Shown piece by piece: positions 7,497 to 13,632 of a DNA stretch of 36,747 nt. A program made the position numbers and the translations under genes. The notes below the pieces were generated by a model. That model made no database searches and was not told the origin of the DNA. It worked only from the letters and a program-made list of their open reading frames with translations. The DNA is taken from contig QHUC01000110.1 of assembly GCA_003221045.1 (NCBI GenBank), positions 1 to 36,747 on the forward strand, in the 5' to 3' direction. The DNA is from Gemmatimonadota bacterium (GTDB taxonomy: Bacteria > Gemmatimonadota > Gemmatimonadetes > Gemmatimonadales > GWC2-71-9). The first letter of the stretch is position 1. Every line of letters begins with the position of its first letter.

Positions 7497-8933
7497 ATGG
7501 CGACCGCCCCCCCTCAGCAGCCGCAGACCGAGTTCGTCAAGGCGATCTCCCGCCTCGACGCCACGGCCCTCGTCGTCGGCTCCATGATCGGATCGGGGAT
7601 CTTCATCGTTTCGGCGGAGATCCTGCGCGAAGTCCACGCCCCGGGGCTGCTGCTGGTGGTCTGGGCGGTGTCCGGCATCGTCACCCTGATGGGCGCCCTC
7701 ACCTACGGCGAGCTGGCCGCGATGTTCCCGCACGCGGGCGGGCAGTACGTGTACCTCCGGGAGGGGATCTCACCGCTCTTCGGCTACCTCTACGGCTGGA
7801 CCCTGTTCGTGGTTATCCAGACCGGCACCATCGCGGCGGTCGCGGTCGCGTTCGCGCGGTTCACGGCCGTGTTCTGGCCCGGGCTCACGCCGGACGTCTT
7901 CCTGGGCTCGACGCTCCATTTCCCGAAGCCGATCGGAGACATCGCCGTGGGCCTGTCCCCACAGCGCGTCCTCGCGGTCGTCTCGGTCGCGATCCTGACC
8001 TGGATCAACCTGCGCGGCGTTCGCACGGCGGCGATCATCCAAACCACCCTCACCGCGGTCAAGACCGGCGCGTTGGCGCTCTTGATCTTGCTCGGCCTCA
8101 CCATCGGCCGACACCCCGAGGCCCTCTCGGCGAACTTCGGATCCAACTTCTGGGCGACGGGTGGGGTCGCCGTCGGCCTCGGGGCGGTCGGCGCCGCGAT
8201 GGTCGGCTCGCTCTTCTCAATGGACGCCTGGAACAACGTTGGGTTCGCGGGCAGCGAGCTCAAGCACCCGGAGCGCGACCTGCCGATCGCGATGGGGGCG
8301 GGGGTCCTCATCGTCACCGTGCTGTACCTGCTCGCCAATGTCGCCTACCTGTCCGTGCTCCCCGCCCCGGCGATCGCGACCGCGCCGCAGGACCGCGTCG
8401 CAACCGCCGCCCTCGAGGCGATCCTCGGCGCGCCCGGCCTGAAGCTCATGGCCGCGGCGATCATGATCTCGACGTTCGGCTGCAACAACGGCCTCATCCT
8501 GTCGGGCGCTCGCGTCTACTACGCCATGGCCAAGGACGACCTGTTCTTCAAGTCGGCCGGCGTCCTCCATCCGCGATACAAGACGCCCGCCGTGGCGCTG
8601 GTCGTCCAGGCGGTGTGGACGAGCCTGCTCTGCCTCTCGGGCACCTACACGCAACTCCTCAACTTCGTGATCTTCGCGGCGCTCGTGTTCTACGGTCTGA
8701 CCGCAGTCGGCCTGTTCACGCTGCGCGCGAAACGGCCGATGGCGGAGCGGCCCGTGCGCGCACCCGGATATCCCTGGTTGCCGGCCGTCTACGTGCTCGC
8801 GACCGCCGCCATCGCCGCCGACCTCCTGACCCAGGACGCCACACGGACGTACAGCGTGTTAGGCCTGGTCCTGGTCGTGATCGGCGTGCCGGTGTACTTC
8901 GCGTGGCGAGCGATGGTACGGCAGCGGAGCTAG
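7497..8933 (+). CDS. APC superfamily amino acid permease
   Basis: The 478-residue protein has about 12-13 hydrophobic segments and the APC family first-helix signature GSMIGSGIF at about residues 28-36. YGELAAMFPHAGGQYVYLRE follows in the region of helices 2-3, and the substrate-binding sixth helix region reads FSMDAWNNVGFAGSELKHPERDLP. It most resembles the LAT/amino-acid transporter branch of APC permeases, importing or exchanging amino acids at the inner membrane; the substrate is not predictable. The ATG at 7497 is preceded by GGAG eight bases upstream. The gene stands alone between the divergent DUF47 gene and a small zinc ribbon. Confidence 0.88.
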   Translation: MATAPPQQPQTEFVKAISRLDATALVVGSMIGSGIFIVSAEILREVHAPGLLLVVWAVSGIVTLMGALTYGELAAMFPHAGGQYVYLREGISPLFGYLYGWTLFVVIQTGTIAAVAVAFARFTAVFWPGLTPDVFLGSTLHFPKPIGDIAVGLSPQRVLAVVSVAILTWINLRGVRTAAIIQTTLTAVKTGALALLILLGLTIGRHPEALSANFGSNFWATGGVAVGLGAVGAAMVGSLFSMDAWNNVGFAGSELKHPERDLPIAMGAGVLIVTVLYLLANVAYLSVLPAPAIATAPQDRVATAALEAILGAPGLKLMAAAIMISTFGCNNGLILSGARVYYAMAKDDLFFKSAGVLHPRYKTPAVALVVQAVWTSLLCLSGTYTQLLNFVIFAALVFYGLTAVGLFTLRAKRPMAERPVRAPGYPWLPAVYVLATAAIAADLLTQDATRTYSVLGLVLVVIGVPVYFAWRAMVRQRS

Positions 8934-8995
8934 AGCGCCTGACCGAAGCCGGAACTCTCAACCCCACAATTGATTAGCGCTCACCATCCAGGCAC

Positions 8996-9025
8996 TTGCC
9001 GTGCTGTGTGGTCACGGGTCATATT
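8996..9025 (+). promoter_or_regulatory. Candidate promoter for the zinc-ribbon gene
   Basis: TTGCCG (8996-9001), an 18-bp spacer and CATATT (9020-9025) form a moderate sigma-70-like pair. It lies in the only AT-richer patch of the 8934-9071 gap, where I see no other gene or element. Confidence 0.3.
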
Positions 9026-9071
9026 AATTCGGTACCCCGAACAAATACCGAAGATAGCCAGGGTTCCATCG

Positions 9072-9227
9072 ATGGCCGAATCGCTCGAGCTGCCGCTCCC
9101 GCCGCCGACTTCGCGGCGCCCATCCACGCCCTCTCAACCTGTGCCGTGCCCGGACTGCGGCGCGGGACTCACCCGTCAATCGGGTTGCCTGGTGTGCGTG
9201 CAGTGTGGGTGGGCGCGGTGCGGCTGA
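9072..9227 (+). CDS. Small zinc-ribbon protein (51 aa)
   Basis: The protein is a short Pro/Ser-rich leader followed by CPDCGAGLTRQSGCLVCVQC, that is two CxxC knuckles and a Trp/Cys end (GWARCG). This matches a rubredoxin-like zinc ribbon. The tail closely resembles the C-terminal ribbon of class II (B12-dependent) ribonucleotide reductases, in which paired cysteines near the end shuttle electrons. The frame is open further upstream (to 8970), but the ATG at 9072 fits a compact protein. No recognisable Shine-Dalgarno sequence is present. Its function as a stand-alone peptide is unknown; it could be a remnant of a longer protein or a genuine small metal-binding partner. Confidence 0.5.
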   Translation: MAESLELPLPPPTSRRPSTPSQPVPCPDCGAGLTRQSGCLVCVQCGWARCG

Positions 9228-9250
9228 ATCGACGCGGTCAGGGGAAAGGG

Positions 9251-9366
9251 CGGGAGGGCGGGAGGGCAGTATGGATGTAGGGAAACGGGAGGCGAACTCA
9301 GCGAAGCGGTCCCGGCAGCTGCAGCTGCTCAACGTCCTACCGCCATACCGCCCTTCCGCCCTTCCG
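9251..9366. repeat. Imperfect inverted repeat with octamer units (GGRAGGGC) around the radical SAM start
   Basis: The 24-nt arms 9251-9274 and 9343-9366 are inverse complements at 21 of 24 positions, separated by 68 nt. Each arm contains two tandem GGRAGGGC octamers and a GTATGG end. The left arm contains the most likely start codon (9271) of the radical SAM gene, and the rest would be translated into its N-terminus. Confidence 0.7.
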
Positions 9367-10368
9367 ATTCTCGACCAGCGTCTCCGCGGGACCAAGTTCG
9401 TCGAGCTCACGCCCCGGTCGATTCTCAATTCGCCCGAGCAAACGGGGGTGGACTTCTGGTCGCTCAACCCCTACGTCGGATGCGAGTTCGGGTGCACCTA
9501 CTGCTATGCGCGGTACGCGCACCGTTACGCGGTCGAGCGCGCGCATGATGCGGGAACGCTGTCAGACGCCGAGTTCCGCGAGTTCCGCGGAGAACACGGG
9601 TGGGAAGCGTTCGAGCGCCGCATCTTCGTCAAGGAGCGCGTGCTCGACGCGCTGGAGTCCGATCTGCGCCGCTACTTCCGGACGAACGCGCGCGGACCTG
9701 AGCGCACCCCGATCGTGATCGGCACCGCCACCGACCCGTACCAGCCCGCCGAGCGACGCTTCCGGATCACCCGCCGGGTGCTCGAGCGCCTCGCTCGTTG
9801 CGAAGCGCTCAACGTCGGCATCATCACGAAGAGCCCGCTCATCGCGCGCGACGTGGACGTCCTTCGAGCGATTCGGGAGCGGAGCGACCTCGAGGTTCAC
9901 ATCTCCCTCATCTCTGTGGACGCGGCGCTCATCAAGCGGGTGGAGGCGCGCTCCCCGACGCCCGCGACACGGCTGCGAGCACTCGAAAAACTGGTGGCCG
10001 CGGGCGTGCGCGCCGGCCTGATCGTGGCGCCGGTTCTTCCGGGGATCACGGACGACGTGGCGCATCTGGAAGCGTTGTTCCGCGCCGCGCGCGACGCCGG
10101 CGCCCGCTTTGTGCACGCCGGTCCACTGCGACTCTACGCCGCGGTGCGAGACCGCTTCCTGCCCGTTCTCGAGGAGGGGTTCCCGGACCTCGTGGCGCGC
10201 TACCGGCATGCCTACGAGGGCCGCAGCGGCGTGCCGCCGGCATACGCACGTGCGCTGGCCGCGCGCGTCAAGAAGCTACAGGCTCGATTCGGCTTCCCGA
10301 TCAACGACGGGATGGTCGATCGCTACCGGCCGCGCCACGCGCCGGTTCAGGGATCGCTCGACCTTTAG
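9271..10368 (+). CDS. SPL-family radical SAM protein
   Basis: The 365-residue protein has the radical SAM cluster motif CEFGCTYC (Cys71, Cys75, Cys78) followed by YARYAH, then VIGTATDPYQPAERRFRITR and IITKSPLIARD, which are hallmarks of the Rv2578c/PA0069 group related to spore photoproduct lyase (SPL). These enzymes bind a 4Fe-4S cluster and S-adenosylmethionine; the substrate of this group is not established, and DNA or nucleotide repair is a guess from the SPL relation. The ATG at 9271 has GGAGGG just upstream, but both lie within an inverted repeat. Family-like sequence begins only near LDQRLRGTKFVEL (about residue 34), so the first 33 residues are probably repeat-derived. A GTG at 9205 is the alternative start. 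The gene converges with the HTH-like gene 3 bases away. Confidence 0.85.
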   Translation: MDVGKREANSAKRSRQLQLLNVLPPYRPSALPILDQRLRGTKFVELTPRSILNSPEQTGVDFWSLNPYVGCEFGCTYCYARYAHRYAVERAHDAGTLSDAEFREFRGEHGWEAFERRIFVKERVLDALESDLRRYFRTNARGPERTPIVIGTATDPYQPAERRFRITRRVLERLARCEALNVGIITKSPLIARDVDVLRAIRERSDLEVHISLISVDAALIKRVEARSPTPATRLRALEKLVAAGVRAGLIVAPVLPGITDDVAHLEALFRAARDAGARFVHAGPLRLYAAVRDRFLPVLEEGFPDLVARYRHAYEGRSGVPPAYARALAARVKKLQARFGFPINDGMVDRYRPRHAPVQGSLDL

Positions 10369-10371
10369 GGC

Positions 10372-10794
10372 TTAGGCGACTTCAGACTCGCTCTTGCGAC
10401 CGCGCGGCCGATAGTGCCGCACCAGCTCGAGGACCCAACGGGGGGCGCCCTGCCGGCGTGCTTCGTACGCCCGGGCGAGCAGATCGGCGACGTCGCGACC
10501 GAGTTGCGCCGCCTGGCCTGGGGACAGATCGGCCGCGAGCTCGTTCAGCAGCCGCACGAGCTGACCGATGTGTGGCGGCCGACTGCCCCGCCCGCGCGCG
10601 GCCAGCCAGCGCTCGAGCTTGCCGCGCGTCGCGGGGTGCGGCACGGAGCCCTTGAGGAAGTTCCGCAGGCCATTAGGGCTCACGGTGATCTCACTCGCGG
10701 CCTTCCGCAGCGAAAGCCCTACGGTCTCTCGGGCAACGGCGTCACGCAGGGCGGGGACAGGAAGGGTCGGAACGCTCCGGCGACCGGCGTTCAT
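10372..10794 (-). CDS. Small HTH-like hypothetical protein
   Basis: This 140-residue protein is not assigned to a named family. Residues 25-62 (SLRKAASEITVSPNGLRNFL, then KGSVPHPATRGKLERW) look like an XRE/Cro-type helix-turn-helix followed by a recognition-helix tail. The rest is helical and Leu/Ala/Arg-rich, ending in a basic tail (HYRPRGRKSESE). This suggests a DNA-binding regulator without an effector domain. It starts with ATG at 10794, with only a weak G-rich stretch as ribosome-binding site. It lies 119 bases downstream of the DUF72 gene on the same strand. Confidence 0.65.
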   Translation of the reverse strand: MNAGRRSVPTLPVPALRDAVARETVGLSLRKAASEITVSPNGLRNFLKGSVPHPATRGKLERWLAARGRGSRPPHIGQLVRLLNELAADLSPGQAAQLGRDVADLLARAYEARRQGAPRWVLELVRHYRPRGRKSESEVA

Positions 10795-10913
10795 ACGACG
10801 CCCCCAAGGCGTGCAATTTGTGCGGTTTGCGCGCTGTTACACCGCCTACCCTACCATCACTTCGGGACTGTGGCAAGCACGCGGCTTCTCGAAATGAAAC
10901 GCCCGGCCACCCC

Positions 10914-11888
10914 CTACTCCCCGCCCCCGCCAGCCATCGCTTCCACCAGCGCCCGAATCGTTCCCGGCGCATTCCCTTCCAACCGATTGTTCACGAGGAG
11001 CAGCGCTTCCAGCCGTCTCCGCATCACCTCGGCGACGACGTGTAGCAGGTCCTGCCGTACCTCCGGCTGCGGATCGCGGATGCGGTCGTACGGCTCGAAC
11101 AGTTTCACCGCGTCGGCGTAGGCCCGGCCGGGTCGGAGGAGCGCGCGCACCACCGTGAACCCGGCCGGGAACGTCCACGGCAGCTCGAGCTGCTCTCCGA
11201 TCGGCGGCATCTCGTTCCACGAGTTGAAGACGTGGGCCACGCCGTGCCGTGCCAGTACCGCGCCGTGGACGTCGCTCAAGAGCTCCGGGTTCCGGAGCTC
11301 GATTGCGTAGCGGAAGTCGCGGGGTAACTGTCGCAGGAATTCATCGAGCTCTCCCGCCCACTGCGCCGGCTCGGGGAGATCCTTTCCGCGCATCGCCTGA
11401 AACTCGAACACAAACGCGCCGGCGTGGTCCGAGAAGACACGCCTGTACGGTCCGAGTACGGCCTCCTTGAACAGATCGGCGTTGAGAAAATCCGGGTTGC
11501 GCTGGCCGACGAGGTTCCCCCAGCGCGCGTCCTGATTGAAGCGCCGAGCCGTGATCCGATCCCACACCTTGCTGACGCAGGGGAAGCCGGGCGGTAAGGC
11601 ACGTGCATACGCCGCCAGGACCTCTTCGGTTGGCGGATCGTAGAACGCGCTGTCGATCCCGACGGTACGAAACAGGGGATACCGCGCGTACTCCTCGAGC
11701 CGCCGGGCGGGTTGGGCTCCCCGGTACGCTCGGTGATAGACCTCGCCTGCCCAGCCGTCGTAGGTCCACGTCGAGGTGCCGAGCCTGATGTTCGGCGGGA
11801 CGCGCCTGCCGAGCGCGACCAGATCGGCAGGTGGCGGCGGCAGGGTCGCCGGATCGTCGAAGAGGCTCGGTTGTTTGCGCGTGCTCAC
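10914..11888 (-). CDS. DUF72 (YecE-like) family protein
   Basis: The 324-residue protein matches DUF72, a TIM-barrel-like family of unknown function: IRLGTSTWTYDGWAGEVYH near the start, FRTVGIDSAFYDPPTEE, FPCVSKVWDRITARRF, FVFEFQAMRG, FRYAIELRNPELL and the C-terminal LLLVNNRLEGNAPGTIRAL with its conserved Asn residues. Members are suspected to be nucleases or sugar-active enzymes because of the barrel fold, but this is not demonstrated. The GTG start at 11888 has no Shine-Dalgarno sequence and lies 3 bases from a near-perfect palindrome in the divergent region shared with the imuB-like gene. Shared control with the mutagenesis cassette is therefore possible. Confidence 0.85.
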   Translation of the reverse strand: MSTRKQPSLFDDPATLPPPPADLVALGRRVPPNIRLGTSTWTYDGWAGEVYHRAYRGAQPARRLEEYARYPLFRTVGIDSAFYDPPTEEVLAAYARALPPGFPCVSKVWDRITARRFNQDARWGNLVGQRNPDFLNADLFKEAVLGPYRRVFSDHAGAFVFEFQAMRGKDLPEPAQWAGELDEFLRQLPRDFRYAIELRNPELLSDVHGAVLARHGVAHVFNSWNEMPPIGEQLELPWTFPAGFTVVRALLRPGRAYADAVKLFEPYDRIRDPQPEVRQDLLHVVAEVMRRRLEALLLVNNRLEGNAPGTIRALVEAMAGGGGE

Positions 11889-11891
11889 TGA

Positions 11892-11907
11892 ATCAAGTTA
11901 ACTGGAT
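11892..11907. promoter_or_regulatory. Palindromic operator candidate between DUF72 and imuB-like genes
   Basis: ATCAAGTTAACTGGAT is self-complementary at 14 of 16 positions (core AGTTAACT). It lies 4 bp before the DUF72 start and about 35 bp upstream of the -35 box of the imuB-like gene. A LexA or other repressor site is possible; it does not match the LexA boxes I know from Firmicutes or Proteobacteria. Confidence 0.4.
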
Positions 11908-11941
11908 ACATCACAATAGCTTATCACCAGCATTCCCGATC

Positions 11942-11971
11942 TTGCCATCCCCTCGATCTTCGGGATATATT
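11942..11971 (+). promoter_or_regulatory. Strong sigma-70-like promoter of the imuB-DUF6504-dnaE2 cassette
   Basis: TTGCCA (11942-11947), an 18-bp spacer and TATATT (11966-11971) give the best promoter match in the window. The ATG of the first cassette gene follows 28 bases after the -10 box. Confidence 0.6.
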
Positions 11972-11999
11972 CGGGTCCCGTCTTCACGGCTGAGACCTG

Positions 12000-13295
12000 A
12001 TGTCCAGGCTGGTGAGCGACTCCGCTGCGTGCTGTTGGATCCCCCTCTTCGCGCTGCGCTGCGAGGTAGCCCGGATGGCCAGGCAGGGGTCTTCTTCTCT
12101 CCCCCTCCCCTTTCCCTTGGCGCTCCTCTCGCCGGACACCGGCCGCCGGCTCTGGCAGGTCAGTCCGGTCGCCCGGCGCGCGGGGGTCAAGCCGGGGATG
12201 ACGGTCAGCCAGGCAATCGGCCTGTGCCCCACCCTCAAGCTGTGCGAGCCGGACCCGGTTCACTATGACGAGCAATTCTCGCGGCTCGTCGCGACGCTTG
12301 CCACCGTGAGCCCTGTCGTCGAGCCCGCGGAACTGGGGCGAGCGTACATAGGAACCGACGGATTAGAAGGACTGTTCGGTGCGCCCGAGAAGATCGTTGA
12401 GATGATACAGTGCGGAGTGCGGAATGCGGAGTGCGGAATTGCAAATGAAAGCTCGCTCGTCAAATCCGCACTCCACACTCCGCACTCCACACTCCGAGTC
12501 GGGTGGGCCCGCGGAAAGTTCGTCTCCTGGGTGGCAGCGAGCAGGGCGAAGCCGGGGCAGGCCATCATCGTTTTCCCGGGGGAGGAGGGGGAATATCTCG
12601 CCGCTCAGTCGATCGCCGTGCTGCCCCTCGACCCCGATACACATCGCCGGCTGCTGCAGCTCGGGATCAGGACGCTCGGAGCGTTGGCCGCGCTTCCGGA
12701 AGAGGCAGTGGTCTCGCAGTTCGGCCGCGCCGGTCGTCGGATGTGGCGGCTCGCTGCGGGGCGGATCGCGGAGCCGGTGGTAGGGCGAGTCGTGCCCGAG
12801 CCGATCGTGGCGGCGCTCACGTTCTATTCCCCGGTTGGGGAGCGGGAACTGCTGGCGCGAACATTGGACACGCTCCTCGACCGTGCGCTCAAGAATCCGC
12901 GTCGGATCGGTTGGCGCGTGCACGTGGTGTGTGTCCGAGCCGAGCTCGAGCACGGCGCGTCCTGGCGCGCGACGGCGACGTTGAAGGATCCGACCGCGGA
13001 CCGGGAGCGGTTGGCCGCGCCCCTCCGTTCGCAGCTCGAGCAGTCGCCGCCTGCTGGAGCGGTCGAGCGGCTGGCGGTCGAGTTCACCGCGTTCGCGCCG
13101 GGCACAGCCGAGCTGCAGCTGTTCGCACGCGATGCGAATGCCGCAGCTCGCGCCGGGCGGCGGCACGCGCTCAAGAGCGCCGTCCGGGAGATCGAGCTCC
13201 GGATCAAACGGCCGATGTTGTATCACGTCATCGAGGTGCAACCATGGTCTCGTCTCCCCGAGCGGCGGTACGCGCTGATCGACTATGAACCATAG
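12000..13295 (+). CDS. imuB: ImuB-like Y-family polymerase homologue of the DnaE2 mutasome
   Basis: The 431-residue protein follows the ImuB plan: an N-terminal Y-family palm region (WIPLFALRCEVAR, RRLWQVSPVARRAGVKPGMT, then VSPVVEPAELGRAYIGTDGLEGLFG), a helix-hairpin-helix stretch (LLQLGIRTLGALAALPEEAVVSQFG), a little-finger-like domain and the DnaE2-associated C-terminus RPMLYHVIEVQPWSRLPERR. The catalytic acidic residues of active Y-family polymerases are absent: no DxD in the first motif, and the usual SxDE position reads ELGRA. It is therefore probably a non-catalytic adaptor that binds the sliding clamp and DnaE2 during translesion synthesis. Residues 138-166 are encoded by a heptamer inverted repeat inserted in frame, just before the conserved VGWARGKFVSWVA. 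No imuA-like gene lies upstream. Confidence 0.85.
   Translation: MSRLVSDSAACCWIPLFALRCEVARMARQGSSSLPLPFPLALLSPDTGRRLWQVSPVARRAGVKPGMTVSQAIGLCPTLKLCEPDPVHYDEQFSRLVATLATVSPVVEPAELGRAYIGTDGLEGLFGAPEKIVEMIQCGVRNAECGIANESSLVKSALHTPHSTLRVGWARGKFVSWVAASRAKPGQAIIVFPGEEGEYLAAQSIAVLPLDPDTHRRLLQLGIRTLGALAALPEEAVVSQFGRAGRRMWRLAAGRIAEPVVGRVVPEPIVAALTFYSPVGERELLARTLDTLLDRALKNPRRIGWRVHVVCVRAELEHGASWRATATLKDPTADRERLAAPLRSQLEQSPPAGAVERLAVEFTAFAPGTAELQLFARDANAAARAGRRHALKSAVREIELRIKRPMLYHVIEVQPWSRLPERRYALIDYEP
12411..12497. repeat. Inverted heptamer array inside imuB-like gene (87 nt, in frame)
   Basis: Four tandem TGCGGAR units (12411-12438) face four TCCRCAC units (12465-12492) plus a partial unit, across a 26-nt spacer. 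The arms are largely complementary and could form a long hairpin. The 87-nt insertion is a whole number of codons (29) and contains no stop, so the protein reads through it. Confidence 0.85.
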
Positions 13296-13296
13296 T

Positions 13297-13324
13297 TCGG
13301 AATGTGGAGTGTGGAGTGCGGAAT
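13297..13324. repeat. Heptamer array, left arm before DUF6504
   Basis: Four tandem units (TCGGAAT, twice GTGGAGT, GCGGAAT) begin directly after the imuB stop and end inside the ATG of the DUF6504 gene. They are the inverse complement of the array at 13605-13632. Confidence 0.8.
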
Positions 13325-13589
13325 GAAAGCCGACCGATTGCGCGCGCTCAACGTGCCGCAACAGGTGAAGGTTGAACTGAGTGAGTGTGGAGATCCTGCT
13401 TTCGTAAAACGGGGACCGGAGAATGTGAAGCGTGTCGAGACCGTCGGTGAGACCTGGCGCGTGGACGATGAATGGTGGCGTCAACCGATCGTGCGACGCT
13501 ATGTCGAGGTCGTACTCGAAGGTGGAGGGCGAGTGATTCTGTTTCAGGATCAACTAAGTGGAGAGTGGTTCGCTCAGATGCCGACGTAG
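13323..13589 (+). CDS. DUF6504-type small protein of the imuB-dnaE2 cassette
   Basis: This 88-residue protein lies between the imuB-like and dnaE2 genes, the usual place of DUF6504-type proteins. It has the expected short beta-rich pattern: RVETVGETWRVDDEWWRQPI, then RRYVEVVLEGGGRVILFQDQ and GEWFAQ. The function is unknown; constant linkage to the mutasome suggests a role with ImuB or DnaE2. The ATG at 13323 is the last part of a heptamer array. The same frame is open upstream to an ATG at 13302 inside the array, so the exact start is uncertain. No separate Shine-Dalgarno sequence is seen; the GGAG of the array units may serve. Confidence 0.7.
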   Translation: MKADRLRALNVPQQVKVELSECGDPAFVKRGPENVKRVETVGETWRVDDEWWRQPIVRRYVEVVLEGGGRVILFQDQLSGEWFAQMPT

Positions 13590-13604
13590 TGTGGGGTTCA
13601 CTCA

Positions 13605-13632
13605 GCACTCCACATTCCACACTCCGCACTCT
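13605..13632. repeat. Heptamer array, right arm, abutting the dnaE2 start
   Basis: Four tandem units (GCACTCC, ACATTCC, ACACTCC, GCACTCT) end exactly at the dnaE2 ATG (13633). With the array at 13297-13324 they form an inverted pair that brackets the whole DUF6504 gene (280-bp spacer). Confidence 0.8.

Noticed and set aside
8934-9071. Possible small RNA or terminator after the APC permease
   Set aside because: Only a weak GAGCGC/GCGCTC pairing is present and no T tract; not enough to call.
12411-12497. Possible CRISPR or minisatellite array
   Set aside because: Units are 7 nt without unique spacers, arms are inverted rather than direct, and no cas genes are present. Recorded as a palindromic heptamer element instead.
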